Positions 49,101 to 60,257 of a stretch of 64,000 nt of DNA are shown here, piece by piece. The notes beneath the pieces were generated by a model. The model saw only the letters and a list, made by a program, of their open reading frames with translations. It had not been told where the DNA came from and made no database searches. Source of the stretch: Distichodus sexfasciatus (taxonomy: Eukaryota; Chordata; Actinopteri; Characiformes; Distichodontidae); contig JAVGVS010000728.1 in the NCBI GenBank assembly GCA_032718565.1, positions 59,469 through 123,468 of the forward strand, read 5' to 3'. How positions within the stretch are numbered: the first letter of the stretch is position 1; every line of letters begins with the position of its first letter. A program made the translations under genes and the position numbers.

Positions 49101-52100
49101 TAGCTGCTGCAAAAGACATGACAGTTTCTGTCAGTCAACATTTTGTACTTGGTGCAACAATATAAATGACTCATCCAGCGTGTCCCAGTGTTTTCTTTAG
49201 GTCCTTTCATGTTTTATAACAAGACTCAAAGCCTTTAAATTTCATGAAGCAGCAATTGACAAACTGATGAGTAAAGCAGTGCTTAGAGGAACCTTTTCCC
49301 AAAAGGTTGTGGTTGAAGGGCCATGGGATTGATTTTCAGGACTTTCATCTTTCTGGTTTTCAAAGGCACAATGCCATTGGCTCTTTGGGGGAAGGGGGGT
49401 GACAGATGTGACTCCCTTTAATGGTGCATGTCTAGAGGAGTTCAGCAGTGGGGGTTGCAGATGGTAATGAGCTTTTTCTTCACAAGCAACATATATTGTA
49501 ACAGTTGTGGTGAGCAGAGTCTTGGGCGAGTTTTTGGGAGCCACCTATCCTTTTTGCAACTCCATTCTTCTTGAATGTTTTGGTCAAGCCCAGGGCTGTT
49601 TTTTTTTTTTTTTTTTTTGCTCTAATGGTGTGGAGTGGACATACTCCTGGTCAAATAATTACTTCAGTACAAGTGAACATTTGACTCAAGTTAAAACCCC
49701 CTAATACCAATGGTGGTAGTGCTTAGGGTGGGATAGTGCCAGATTCCAACCCACAACTTATTCAAACCAGTGCCATCTCAGTGGTCTAAGTGACTGATCA
49801 CCTGCATTGGGGGGTTTGAATCCCAGGAGCCATCATTGTGCCTCTGAGCAAGGACCAGGAAGACTGTCTCTGCACTGCAAAAAATCAGTGTCAGAAAATA
49901 AGAAAAAGAAAAGGATAATAAGAAAAGGGTACCAGAATCAAGCAAAATTATCTGCCAATATAGTGAGAAAATGTATCTTGTAAAGGTCTGCTAAAACAAG
50001 ATTTTTTCCATTTTTCCATGTTTTTAGCTTTAATAATACATTGTATTCTTAAAATAAGCAAAGTTGTCATGAATTTCCTAACTCGTAGTGGAGAGCATGA
50101 GAACCTTTCAGCTGTCTTGATTAAATTTCTTATTTCATTTTAAGAAGTTCTTATAATCAATACATTTTTCTTAATAAGATAATTGTAGCCAACGTTTCTT
50201 AAAATTAGATTATGTATCTTACACATACAAGTCTAGTCAAGTCAGTTATTCTTTAAAAAAAAAAAAAAACAAGATCGATTTTTCTTTTTAAGATTTTCTG
50301 GCTTGTTAAGACTTCATTTTTTGCAGTGTGTAGTGGAAGTGTATGTGTACGAGAGCATCTGCTAAATTTGCCACTAGACCACCATCGGTGTCACTCACAT
50401 ATGTAAATGTAGTAGACAGCACTGGTAAAGCAGAAACAACGACAGAGATAACAGTGGGTTCTAGCAACTTTGTCACAATCCCTGGGGTTTTCTCAAAACC
50501 CTGTCTGACCCTCTCTTGACGTCTCATTACTGTCATATGCATAGCGGCTCAACGGCAGGACGCAGGACACGACGACCAATGGACGTCCAGAGACCCTGCG
50601 GAAAATCAATTCTGTGTGTGTGTGTGTGTGTGTGTGTAATGACAATTGCTGCCAGCCTGCTGAGTGTGGGCTTTTAAATGTCATTGGTCCAGATAGGAGT
50701 TTTAGACACACACACACACACACACACACAGACTTTACTGTTTCATCTGAGTGGATAATTACTCCAGAGTTCACGAGGCAAAGACAAATAGGAATGGAGA
50801 AATTTCTGCCTGGGGTCTGAAGCATTAAACAGAAGACATAACAATACAATGGGGTGGTAGTGTCGTTCACCTCTAGGCCAAAAAGTTGTGGGTTCAAATC
50901 CTACCTCCAGCACTACCGTCATAGGGTCCTTGAGTAAGACCCTTAGCCCCAAGATGGTCCAGGGAGACTGTACCTGAAATTAGGAAACGGAAGTCATTTT
51001 GGATAAGAGTGTGTGCTAAATGCCATAAATGTAAATGTAAAGCTCTCAGAAGCTTAGAGTAACGTTAAGCTGTTTCATATGGTGGTTCAGAACTTGGTAA
51101 GGGGCAGTTGGTGGCGTAACGGTAGGGTGTTCGCCCCGTGATCAGAAGGTCGCAGGTTTGAATCCAGGGCCAGTAAAGTTACCGCTGAGTTACTCATGAG
51201 CAAGGTACCGTCCCCAAGCACTGCTCCCCGGGCGCTTGTTAGCTGCCCACTGCTGCTTCATGGATGAGTTAAATGCAGAGGTCACATTTTGTTGTGGTGC
51301 ACTGTGTGCTGTGCTGTGGTGTGTTCACAATGACAAATAATGACTCACTTTCACTTAAAAAGAAGACTTGCATGGGGGAACGCAAAACCCAAGATCCAAG
51401 ATGGAGGATGTTGTGAGGGCTTAACCTCTCTCTCTTTCCCCCTCTCTCTCTTTCTCTATACTTATCTCCTCTTATCGCTCACTCCGTTTGTCTCTGTCGG
51501 CCTCTCGTTTTCACTATTTCTCTCTCTATCGTACTGTCTTTCTCCTCACTCTCTCAGTCTATCTGGTGGGGTGCTTTTTTCTTTTTGTCTTTCTCCTCTC
51601 TTTTGTCTCTCTTGGGCTCTTTCTTGCTCTCTCTCTTTCTCTCTCTCTCCTTCCCTAAAACCTTCTCAGCAGGTAATTCGGGTCAGCGCTGTTTTTTCAG
51701 CTCCAGTCGGCACTGTGTAATCAATCACAGTCTAACCATCTATCTCTGAAGACCCGCTGAAGCAAATAACATGCCGTGAGAGAGAGAGAGAGAGAGAAGG
51801 AGGGAGTGAGGTAGAGAAAGACTTGACTGTTCATCAGAGGGTCAGGAAAGTGGACACACAAAGTCATCAGTCACTGCCAGGATTGGGCACTACTGGGACT
51901 GAGTTTAGATTAGGATTTTTTTGTACATTTTTTGTGATTCTTTGTTACCATACTGTGGTTCTGTAATGGCTTATTATCTCTAAGAAACCATTACTGAAGT
52001 GCGAACTAGTGAAAGGAGACAGGAAAAATGTGTATTAAGATAAAATAAATATTGAACATCTGGAAATCACATTAATCCAAACAGCAAACAACATGTGTCC

Positions 52101-55100
52101 CACTGTCAGATTGTATTCATGTCTGCAATCAACTATGTCTGTTTTGTAGCAAAACGCAATTTCAGCTGCACTCTCCAGAACTCTCCAGCGAAGATGATTC
52201 TCTGCTTTGAGCACCAGTGATGCACCCTCCGGTGACTGTTGTTGACGTGTTCAAAAAGTAGATGAACGACATGAGGTGTTGTTGGGAAAACTTGCATGCT
52301 CAGTGGCTTGGCAAGTCTCTTAGCCTAAGAATTATTTTCTTTTGAAAGGGAAGTAAATACTCAATACTAAATGAAAATTTAAATTGCTTATGTCAGAAAG
52401 GTCCATTTGAAGCGAATCCCTGAGGCAGTGCAGCTTATCCCTGCTTCAGGTGGTCAAGAGCCCTGCAGAGATTAGGTCACATCATATTCCCACAGAGATG
52501 ATTTTAATATTCTTTTAGCTCCCTAAAAAGTGGTTAAATTTGGAAATCATCTCTGCAGTCAGTCGCCATCAGCAGGGATGGCTGACCGCCACTTTCTAGT
52601 CACATAAAAATTGCCTGGCTTCAAAAATAAATCAAACATTTTCTCTTTCCCCAGACCTGTCTGGAGCTTGAGCGCTATCTTCAGACAGAACCTAAGCGTT
52701 TCTCAGACATCTTGGAAGACGAGCTGGACTGCTTGCTCTCGCCAAGTTTCACGAAAACTGACAGCGACGAGGACGCTCTGGACCCTCTGCTTCCCAATAT
52801 CAGTGAGCCCCCGAGTCCCCATCCACCTCTCCTCAGCCCTCCAAGAGAGCCCCTGACCTCTCCTACCAACCCTGTGTCCTCCCAGGATCTCACTGCCTCC
52901 CCCACCACCGTCAACGCTGCTCAGCTCAATGCCGTCACCTCCCTGACTCCGCCCTCCTCCCCAGAACTGGGCCGCCACTTGGTCAAGGCCGCCCACACTC
53001 TGTGCGCCTCGCCAGACGGGACCCTTACGCTCAAGTTGGTGGCCCGAAAAGTTGCCATGGCCCGCCCTGCCTCTCCGGAGCCCGGGGGAGGGCACAGCGA
53101 TGCCGAGCAGGCAAGCTCCTTGGGAGGAGGTGGAGACTTGGCAGAAAACAAGAAGAGAATCCACCGCTGCCAGTTCAACGGCTGCCGGAAGGTTTACACC
53201 AAGAGCTCTCATTTGAAAGCACACCAAAGAACACACACAGGTAAGAAGCCCAGCACAGACTTTAGAGAACCATGTTGCTTTTCCTCTGTGTGTTATTAGA
53301 GTGAGCAAGGCTTAAAGTTAGTGTTATTTGCTATAATTGTGATCTAAAGAGTCTTGGGGGGGCTGCACAGGGACACAGTCACTTTCAGTTTGATCTGGCA
53401 AGCTCAGAAAGGCAGAAAGAAAGTGTTGAGAGGTTCAAGAAGCCAATTAGCAGCACCAGGAACATGCTGCACTGTGGTATTACTTTGGGCCACCGGATTA
53501 AAAGCTTAAACACAACGTTTTAAGTGTAATGAATTCTCTACTCAGTTTTTAAAAGCTAGCTAAAAAGCAGATATCGTTTGGTTTTTACTTTTATTAAGTG
53601 CAAGAATGTGCAGTAAACATGTCCTCATGGGACGTGTTTGTATACTAGGTTTTCTTTAGGCTGTAAAAGATGAGATAATTGATTTGCACCCTGTTAATTA
53701 AGTTTTAAAAACACACTAAATATAACAGCACAAGCATCTAATTAACACCTCGCCTCTTGCGTCACCGTGACGAGCGCTTCCTCAAGGCTTCGGCGGTGGA
53801 GCTCTCCGAAGCTTCCGGAAGCGGCTGTAACTCTCTGCAGGTTCAATCTCAACCTGGGAGCGTTCAGTCTGCTGTCAAGATTCCTGTCAGCAGATTGACT
53901 AAGTGCTCCATGATGGATGAGCAAGGTGGAATAAGATGTGCAGAAGTGTGTATGTAAGTGTTTTGCTGAGTGTTTCCGCCAGTTGCACAACACCGTTTAG
54001 CAGACTATGGCTGGTCCTGGTTCTCTTTACCACTGGTACAATATGATAAGGTTTTTAAAATATCTTAAAATCTTTTTCCATTGCAAAGCATCCTGTAGCT
54101 ACATTTACAGCATTTCGCAGATGCTGTCAACTATCAACAACTGTCATTAAACCAAGTTACCACCGACTAAGTTATATACTTTAACAAAAACGTGTTACAG
54201 AAAAATGAAAATTCACAGACAAACGTATGTTAGTGGGTTTTTTTTTGTTTGTTTGTTTTTGAGGGGAATAACAATGTTAACAATAATTATGAGTGGTAAA
54301 TTTGTCTCCTAGATGCTCCTTAAAGTGATGTCTTCAGACGACGTGGGGACTCAGCTAATTACCTGTACCTGTTTTATCTCCCCTTTGTCGGTGTTATCAA
54401 GTTGCGAGCCAGGAACTTGATTAGTTGCATTTGTGGAGGTGGTGATCTAGTAGTAGGGTGCCCACCTCTGGACTAAGAGGTCATGGGTTCAACTCTTACC
54501 TCCAGCACTACCATCACTGGGTCCCTGAGCAAGACCCTTAACCCCAACTTGATCCAGGGAGACTGTTCCTGTAATTAGGAAGTGGAAGTCACTCTAGCTA
54601 AGCGTGTCTGCTAAAAACTGTATATATAGTCTAAATATAACTCAAATAATGTGAGTACCAGCAGAGTCGAGGTACAAGGGTAGGGACTCAGATGATGCAG
54701 GTTCTACACTGTGAGGAACCACGGAATGGCAGCAGTCCTACACTCTAGGGGGATTTTGGTCTTCAGTAGGAGCAGCATAATGAATCATGGATGCTGCTCT
54801 TCTATGGGGCGCTGTACCAGAGCGAGACCATGTGATGACACCATCATTTACAACTCTACCTTGTTGGTGTCCAGTTAGAGATGACAGTCTGTCTGTTGGC
54901 ATGCCCTGTGAGTCCTCTACTAGCCTTTTATTACTGGTCAGTTTGTACCACAGGAACTTTCTTTTCTGGATAATCCTGCTCTTGTTGAGCCTCTCTACCT
55001 AGCACTTATGACATCCTGTCATGTCAATGTCACAGCTGGGTTGAGAATGAGCCACAGCCAAAATAACTGCAGTTCTACTGTGATTGTGGTGGTGGTGGTG

Positions 55101-55196
55101 TCAAACTTTTTCAGTCAGTCATCAGATCTCTTGGTCATTTTAATTACATTACTTCAAGTTAAATTGAGACAAAATTTAATTAACTGAGGCTGCAAT

Positions 55197-55274
<78 letters not shown>

Positions 55275-58200
55275 GAAAGGTGGGCTATAATTGGGGAGAA
55301 GGGATGCTTGTGCTTGGCACTGGTGTCAGCTTACACCGCTTGCCTCCTCCGTACACCACTGTCCACACACACACTCACACATACACACTTACACATAGTA
55401 TGTACTGCTCTGGTTGCCAGGCAACTGCATCTTCCCCTGGCAGCTTGAGCCATAATTGGCTGCTTCCAGATTCAAGCGGCTGCACACACACACACACACA
55501 CACATACACACTCCCGCCTGGTTGCTAGGTGACAAACTCCAGCATTCATGCCTCTCTGACTTATAATTGCTTGGTGTTGCCATCGCAGTGGGCGCAGGTC
55601 TAAACCTATGTTGTGTGTGTGTAGGTGTGAGCATGTGTGTGTGTTGTATCTGCAAATGGTTATGTAGCCTTGGGGGGATGGGCATTGCTTAGGAAAACTT
55701 CAGCCATATATCAGGAACATCTTTCTAAACACAACCGCTAAGGCCAAATGTGAGAATTTGTAGTTCCACTGGCATGGTTTTGTGAGAGTTTTGGTCAGAA
55801 TCGGTCACAGTCTGTCTGTGAACTCCCATATAGAATGTTATGTGTGGACTAGCTAGTTTACTAGCCACAAAACTAACTAGCATTCAGTAAATGTTGGCAG
55901 TGATGTCACTAAATAACTAGTTCACCCAAACCGACAGTAATATTAATTTAGCCTTGAATGTGTAACAAACGATTCAGTCACGGCCAAGATGTATGTGGTA
56001 CTGAAAATCTTCAACCAAAAAAACACCTCAGAGGGTTTTATGTCCCCTTAAAGGGCATGGCTGTTGTGGTCTTGTCTGGCCTTGTTGTGAAGATTTGTGG
56101 ATGTGGCTCACAACGGGGGCAGGGGCAGCTGGCTGACAGTAAATATGTAGTTCCTCACCATTAAGCATCATTACTGCGCTAATGATCATCTCAGCTGCAC
56201 ATCCAAATAAACGCCGCGCCCCCCATTTATACATTATACTGAGCAGATAAACAAGCTTCTAGACACACACTCAAACGGATGCCAAGCCGAATGTTGAAAC
56301 CCAGCTCACTCGCAGCATGGTTGAGTTTGGAGGGAAGTGTGTGATGCTGCAAGCTAAAAACCCACTCCTCCCCATCTGCCGGAGTGGAGGAAGAGGCTTT
56401 GCGTTACTTTGCTCAGTGCTAGTTTGTTTAGCGCGACAGCTGCATCGCTTAATGACGATCATGTATTTCATAAACTCCAATCGTGCTGACGTGCCCTCAG
56501 ACGAGGCTAATCAACCCCAACACAAATGAAATGAAAGGTCGCTGTTGCCAATCCCTCGAGAGAGGGAGAGGGCATTTGCACTAATCTTTGCATTTGTGTT
56601 TCTGTGCTCAGGTGAGAAACCCTACAAGTGCTCGTGGGAAGGCTGCGAGTGGAGGTTCGCCCGGAGTGATGAACTGACAAGACATTATCGCAAACACACT
56701 GGTGCAAAGCCCTTCAAGTGCACCCACTGCGACAGGTGAGATCCGGTTCACTAATCTTATCCTACCATTTGAACAGGTCACCCTACCCAGCTTAACCCTA
56801 CAACCCAGTTCTGGCACAAATACTCCCTTGAGCAACAGGAAATTGTGCAACTTCCTCTCACCAAAGCAATGGATTGCTATTCCTGCTGGACCTGTAAAGC
56901 TTGAATACACAACAAGCATCTGTGGCCTGGAGTTCACAAAAGCTCAGTTGGCAGTGGTGATGGCTTAGCCTTCACTGGCTGTCAGTTCAGAGTGAAGGCC
57001 AATGATGGACATCTGTCAGGTCACATATACAGTGTGGTGCAGAAGCAAGTGGTTAGTCAACTCTTCCCAGCATGGTCAACTGTTGTGGGTGGTGCGGTGA
57101 TCTGAACTGATGAAACATTACAATTCAAGTTCACTTGTTGACTGGAAGACTGGTGGTTCAAACACTGGGTGACCATTGAGCCCCTTAGCAAGACACTTAA
57201 ATTCAAGCGGGTAAAAGAAGGTTGTCCCCAGTGGTCACAACTATGCTTGATGTGTGTTTGTGTTAAACGTCAAGATATCAAGTAAAAATGTATTTATTTA
57301 TTGCTCCACGTAAACGTGGAAATAGCGAAGCATTAGTAATTGCTACAGTTTGCTAACAGAAAATGTACACTTTCTACCAGAAATGCTGGGATGTCAGTGC
57401 GTTTGGCCATGACAGCATGTGCTACCGAAAGACACATTTGTGGTTTTCATGCCCATTTAATATTAGATAAAATGCAAAATTGAGTTTTGTCCAGTCTTGC
57501 TTTGAAGCAGATATTCAGTTTAGCATGTCCTGGAAAAACTAAACCATGTCCTCATATTGACTGGCAGCTGTAACCTCTGAAGGGAACCTAAGCTCATCCC
57601 TGCTTTGATGTAAATAAGTCCTTCACGCATCTTAGACTTAGAGAGTCTTACTCTTGCTGTTCTCATTTTTATTTTCAAAACTCACTCTGCTGCTGTCAAG
57701 GGAGAGGTGAAATTACCATTATAATAGGTGGCATGTGTGTGAGTGTGTGTTGGGGGAGGAAAACAGCATGCACAGGGACTCCCTGCCTCAACCAAGACCT
57801 TAAATACAGCACAGCCAGGCACATAACCTGTAGACTGGCCCTCAGGCCGAGCCGTAATCCGTCCTGCCTGTGTCCGGACCCCCTGTCTGGGGAGGAGCAG
57901 CCGGGGCGAGGGGTGTGGAACTGGACCAGCTGGTATGATGCCTCCTGGCAGCAGCTCGACTTGCCATCTGTCAAGCACAGCCAAAGAAAAATACAAGACG
58001 GCAGCTTCTGTTTCTCACTCACCTTTCTTAGAATTGTATGATTTCTTATGAAGGTCTTGTACATGGTTACAACAACATGTATGTCAATCATTCATGACAT
58101 TAATGATATTTCCTTCTTAAAATGACACCATAACAGCTTTTCCAAAATGCAGCAGCTCTTGTGGAATGTTGCCACTCTGCAGTGGTCAGAACCTACCAAA

Positions 58201-58805
58201 AGTGGTCCATGAAAGTACCAGCGACACGGTCATAAGTTGGTTAAGTCTCAATGATGCACAAAGGAAGCTAAGTCTGACCAATGTTGTCCAGTGCAATAGA
58301 AGAGTCAAATTCTATGCAGTTTATGAAATAAAACAGTCAATACTTTCAATTTGTTCAGATACAGTCAGTTAGAAAAAAACGTGATCAGTGATATGTACAG
58401 TAATGTTCAATAGTGCAAATATGTAGCAGCAGTGCAAAATGTGTAAATATTGTAGCAGCTCACTTTGCTGAAAATGTTAATGTTTGTTCTGATAAAAAGG
58501 TGACAAAACACATGTAAGACCCAGGTTATTGAGTATGGGGCTGTAAAGCCACAGATCCGCTCAGTATTAGATGGGAGGAATCATAATTTCTTTCGCTATA
58601 ATCAATGGCTGATGTCTGGATTTTCACAAAATTCTTATATATGTCCGTATTCACCTGACTTACAGTCAGTCCACAATTAGCTTTTCATCAATGCTTAGTC
58701 TCTTTATATATCGACTGCCTCTTATTTTCACTGCTTTTTCTCTACTTTTACAGGTGTTTCTCACGGTCGGACCACTTGGCTCTCCACATGAAGAGGCATA
58801 TTTAA
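34000..58805 (+). CDS. klf7: klf7, Kruppel-like factor 7 (complete, four coding exons)
   Basis: Join 34000-34101, 52655-53240, 56612-56735 and 58754-58805: 864 nt, 287 codons plus TAA, all introns GT-AG, phases 0, 1 and 2. KLF7 is a nuclear activator that binds CACCC/GC boxes (family knowledge). Seen: activation segment MDVLANYSIFQELQVVHDTG (1-20) continuing to about residue 47; acidic stretch 52-77; Pro/Ser-rich 85-120; conserved TPPSSPEL at 132-139; then three C2H2 fingers (C206/C211/H224/H228, C236/C241/H254/H258, C266/C269/H282/H286) with TGEKPYK and TGAKPFK linkers, ending MKRHI. KLF6 is excluded by MDVLANYS and AQLNAVTSLTPPSSPEL. It is 15 residues shorter than human KLF7 (302), lacking its Ala-rich segment. 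Fish a/b paralogue not decided. The ATG sits in a strong Kozak context (GCCATGG). Confidence 0.96.
34300..34800. repeat. Degenerate ATGCCATAGAAGATG repeat
   Basis: Within 700 bp of the klf7 donor, the motif (A)TGCCATAGAAGATG followed by CATCATCTT-AAGTG recurs many times, best at 34510-34620, with spacing from 16 to ~50 bp. Open frames here are repeat artefacts. Confidence 0.65.
36869..36992 (+). mobile_element. SINE-B copy (partial)
   Basis: The 3' two thirds survive: ATAACCCCAGGTTGCTCCAG, TGTAATTAAAGAGTGGAAGT and CAAAAGCGTCTGCTAAATGC. Confidence 0.72.
37885..38075 (+). mobile_element. SINE-B copy (full length)
   Basis: Head TGGTGGTCTAGTGGTTTGGA, B box GGGTTCAAATCCTACC, and tail AAGTCACTCTGGGTAAGAAG-GAGTGCTAAATGCC. 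Confidence 0.85.
39433..39564 (+). mobile_element. SINE-A copy (5' part)
   Basis: Head GGGGTAGTGTAGTAGTTAAG and GAGGTACTCATGAGCAAGGA are clear. It stops after CCCCGGGCACTGCC, so the 3' half is lost. Confidence 0.75.
42015..42410. repeat. Degenerate ~55 bp tandem repeat
   Basis: Seven or so units of TCTCAGAGAATATCTGAC + TTTTTTCTCGTAAATTTACG + ACTT, with substitutions and small indels. No coding potential. Confidence 0.8.
42982..43180 (+). mobile_element. SINE-A copy (head truncated)
   Basis: Starts inside the tRNA-like part (CCAGGGCCGGTAAAGTTACC) and runs to a complete tail, ACAAATAATCACTCACTTTC, with an A-rich end. Confidence 0.83.
45675..45820 (+). mobile_element. SINE-B copy (tail missing)
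   Basis: Head and middle are present (GGTCATGAGTTTGAATCCTA, GAGCAAGACCCTCAACCCCA). It breaks off at CTGAAATTAGC before the L2-type tail. Confidence 0.78.
46561..46654 (+). mobile_element. SINE-A fragment
   Basis: B box GGTTTGAATCCC and GTACCACTGAAGTAATTATG only. It adjoins a hAT-like element. Confidence 0.65.
46679..47029. mobile_element. Short hAT-like element with 9 bp direct repeats
   Basis: TTAAAAGTA occurs at 46670-46678 and 47030-47038. The ends are imperfect inverted repeats around ATCGACCGATATTG and AATCGGTTGACCC, and GATATTGATACCGATTATTG is mirrored by GATACCGATAATCAGC. There is no protein frame. The 8-9 bp duplication suggests hAT, without proof. Confidence 0.6.
47612..47850 (-). 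mobile_element. SINE-A copy
   Basis: Full-length layout, tail at left (ATTATCTGTCATTATGAACA) and head at right (TTACACTACCTTCTGCCC). Confidence 0.8.
49779..50373 (+). mobile_element. SINE-B copy split by a CACTG-ended MITE
   Basis: SINE left part is 49779-49872 (GGGGTTTGAATCCCAGGAGC to GACTGTCTCTG). The right part from 50329 is TGTAGTGGAAGT, then GAGAGCATCTGCTAAAT. Deleting the insert and one TG restores a readable SINE. Confidence 0.75.
49873..50328. mobile_element. CACTA/EnSpm-like MITE
   Basis: 456 bp with inverted ends CACTGCAAAAAAT and ATTTTTTGCAGTG and an apparent 2 bp TG duplication. The ends match the widespread fish CACTGCAAAAA miniature elements usually placed in EnSpm/CACTA. No transposase. 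Confidence 0.75.
50851..51040 (+). mobile_element. SINE-B copy (full length)
   Basis: Ends with TGCCATAAATGTAAATGTAA. Head GGGGTGGTAGTGTCGTTCAC, with B box GGGTTCAAATCCTACC. Confidence 0.85.
51101..51362 (+). mobile_element. SINE-A copy (most complete in the window)
   Basis: All family parts are in order: head GGGGCAGTTGGTGGCGTAAC, B box GCAGGTTTGAATCC, CTGCTCCCCGGGCGCTTGTT, AAATGCAGAGGTCACATTTT and an A-rich end after CACTTTCACTT. A good reference copy. Confidence 0.88.
52655..53240 (+). CDS. klf7: klf7 coding exon 2
   Basis: Encodes residues 35-229 plus the first base of G230: TCLELERYLQTEP, the acidic and Pro/Ser-rich middle, TPPSSPEL and the whole first zinc finger (204-228). Acceptor TTCCCCAG, donor CACAG/GTAAGA. 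A 201-codon open frame on the opposite strand (52703-53308) is an artefact of this GC-rich exon. Confidence 0.97.
54434..54620 (+). mobile_element. SINE-B copy (full length)
   Basis: B box GGGTTCAACTCTTACC is slightly mutated. CCATCACTGGGTCCCTGAGC and TTAGGAAGTGGAAGTCACTC are intact. Confidence 0.83.
55199..55273. repeat. (TG)n microsatellite
   Basis: About 37 perfect TG units in klf7 intron 2, likely polymorphic. Confidence 0.97.
56612..56735 (+). CDS. klf7: klf7 coding exon 3
   Basis: Completes G230 and encodes zinc finger 2 (236-258), the TGAKPFK linker and the first cysteine pair of finger 3, plus two bases of R271. Acceptor TGCTCAG, donor GACAG/GTGAGA. Confidence 0.97.
56736..58753 (+). 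other. klf7 intron 3 (2.0 kb)
   Basis: No nested gene. 57082-57260 has a tRNA-SINE-like phrase (GGTGGTTCAAACACTGGGTG, then AGCAAGACACTTAA), too decayed to place. Other frames carry no known domain. Confidence 0.7.
58754..58805 (+). CDS. klf7: klf7 coding exon 4 and stop
   Basis: Completes R271 and encodes CFSRSDHLALHMKRHI, the second half of zinc finger 3, then TAA. Acceptor TTTTACAG. Confidence 0.97.
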
Positions 58806-58854
58806 GGAGGGAGGAGCTGGCACAAAAGCAAAAGGAGAGTAAGAGGTGACGGCC

Positions 58855-58890
<36 letters not shown>

Positions 58891-59083
58891 AGAGTTGGGG
58901 GCAGAGGCATAAAGTCACTCAGCCTGGCTTAAGGAGAATGTGGTCTGAAGGCCCAGTTGGAGATGGCATACAAATGCCAGTGGAACAGGCATGGACTTGG
59001 CCGGACGTGATAGGCCAGAGTCAAGTCAGCAGTCGAGCTTGATTGAGCATGCCTGGACCCTCCAGACCTGGGAAGACCACGGT

Positions 59084-59281
59084 CTTTTGATCGAGCTTGC
59101 CTGGACCTTCTGGACTGGGTTGATCGAGTTCACCTGGCCATTCAAGCTTGGATTGATTGATCTTACCCGGTCATTTCAGTTTGGGTTAATTGAGCTTGTC
59201 TGGCCATTTCAGACTGGGTTGGTCAAGCTTGCCTGGACCTTCTGGCCTGGATTGATCAAACTTACTTGGACCTTTTGGTCC
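59084..59281 (+). repeat. 33 bp minisatellite in klf7 3' flank
   Basis: Six units in exact 33 bp register start at 59084, 59117, 59150, 59183, 59216 and 59249. Each resembles GGGTTGATCGAGCTTGCCTG + GACCTTCTGGCCT. Because 33 is divisible by 3, the array stays open and creates an 11-residue repeat within a 137-codon frame (58991-59404). I do not regard that frame as a gene. Confidence 0.88.
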
Positions 59282-60257
59282 ATGTTAGGGAACGTCCTCA
59301 CCAACTTTGGACAGTCATATCATAAAGTTTACCTTGAGCATTTCTCTCTTCAGGATCAGACTTTCCAAAATGGAGCAGCCATAATGAAATTAGGATTCTT
59401 TTAAATCAGACCTGATACTAAATTTTGCATTGACCACTCAACACTGACTGCAGGATTGCAAGTGGTTTTCCATGGACTAGCATGTCCTCAGCCTATGCTG
59501 GGCATCAACGGAATGTATTTTCCTATTACAATTCATACAACCTTCAGACAGTGCTCACAGTGGGGTGGGAGTGGGAGGGTTAATTAAAAAGGATTATTTA
59601 TGGTTCTGGTTTAGAAAATGAGAATTTAAAGGTGTTTGGGTAGGGGTCTGTGTGGAATCATTGTTTAGTTCAACACAAATTAAAAAGCTGCCTGGAATTG
59701 GTGGCACAAAAGACACATACACTTGTTTGTATATGGACAATGTGCTCCTTATATAATAATACTTAAAAAAAATAAAAAAAACGATTTATTTAAATGATAC
59801 ATTCTTCTCAATCACAACCACATCTGATGTTTTTCACTTGTTTGGATATGAACTATTCAAAAATGCTCGCTGTTTGCACGAGTACAGCAAGAGAAAGCAG
59901 CTGAAATCAAATAAAAGTCACTTTAGTTTTCAATTTTGTTTTAAGAAAAGTATATTGCACATTTCTCCTGCATCTTTTTAAAGCTTAAATTGTTTCTTTA
60001 GCCAGGTCCTGCATAAGTATGCTGCAATGAAAAGCAACATTCATTATCATTTTGTTTCTTTTTGCCATCGTTTGTGCTCCACATATTGAAATGTCACTCA
60101 CAGCATGGTGAAAAAGCTGTAAATGTTTTCAGTAAAATGCTGGTCATCTGGGTTAGGCTTAAAGGTAGGGTTCAACATGGATGATGGAAGAGTGAGAACC
60201 ACTCTGAGGAATAATAATACAAGACGAGACAAGTTTTAGCTGCATCATGTTCCAGAG

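Larger units (their letters stand above)
34102..52654 (+). other. klf7 intron 1 (18.6 kb)
   Basis: No other gene was recognised inside it. Beyond the repeats listed separately, it holds unassigned stretches at 34830-36868, 38076-39432, 39565-42010, 43181-45674, 47851-49778 and 51363-52654. The parts 46140-46270 and 48780-48960 (TTTATTGCTAATTACTCTGC, GACGCCGCTAATTGCTTCGC) look like possible conserved regulatory blocks. Microsatellites include (CT)n at 35433-35452 and (GA)n near 51778-51796. Pyrimidine-rich CTCT DNA lies at 51425-51655. Confidence 0.7.
53241..56611 (+). other. klf7 intron 2 (3.4 kb)
   Basis: Holds the 54434-54620 SINE-B, a SINE-B tail fragment near 54097-54130 (minus), (TG)n at 55199-55273 and (CA)n patches to 55510. 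The rest shows nothing recognised. The block 56160-56270 (CATTACTGCGCTAATGATCA) is a weak conserved-element candidate. Confidence 0.7.

Noticed and set aside
51101..51190. tRNA-gene-like A and B boxes
   Set aside because: They belong to the head of a SINE-A copy with a long non-tRNA body. The same head recurs at many loci here.
52703..53308. 201-codon open frame on the minus strand
   Set aside because: Lies opposite klf7 exon 2, whose plus-strand protein is clearly conserved. The antisense frame is a by-product of GC-rich codons.
34000..58805. Assignment to klf6 instead of klf7
   Set aside because: The start MDVLANYSIFQELQVVHDTG and the AQLNAVTSLTPPSSPEL and DGTLTLKLVA strings are KLF7 features. 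KLF6 differs in each.
58991..59404. 137-codon open frame downstream of klf7
   Set aside because: Its openness is explained by a minisatellite with a 33 bp unit. No known domain and no independent gene signals.
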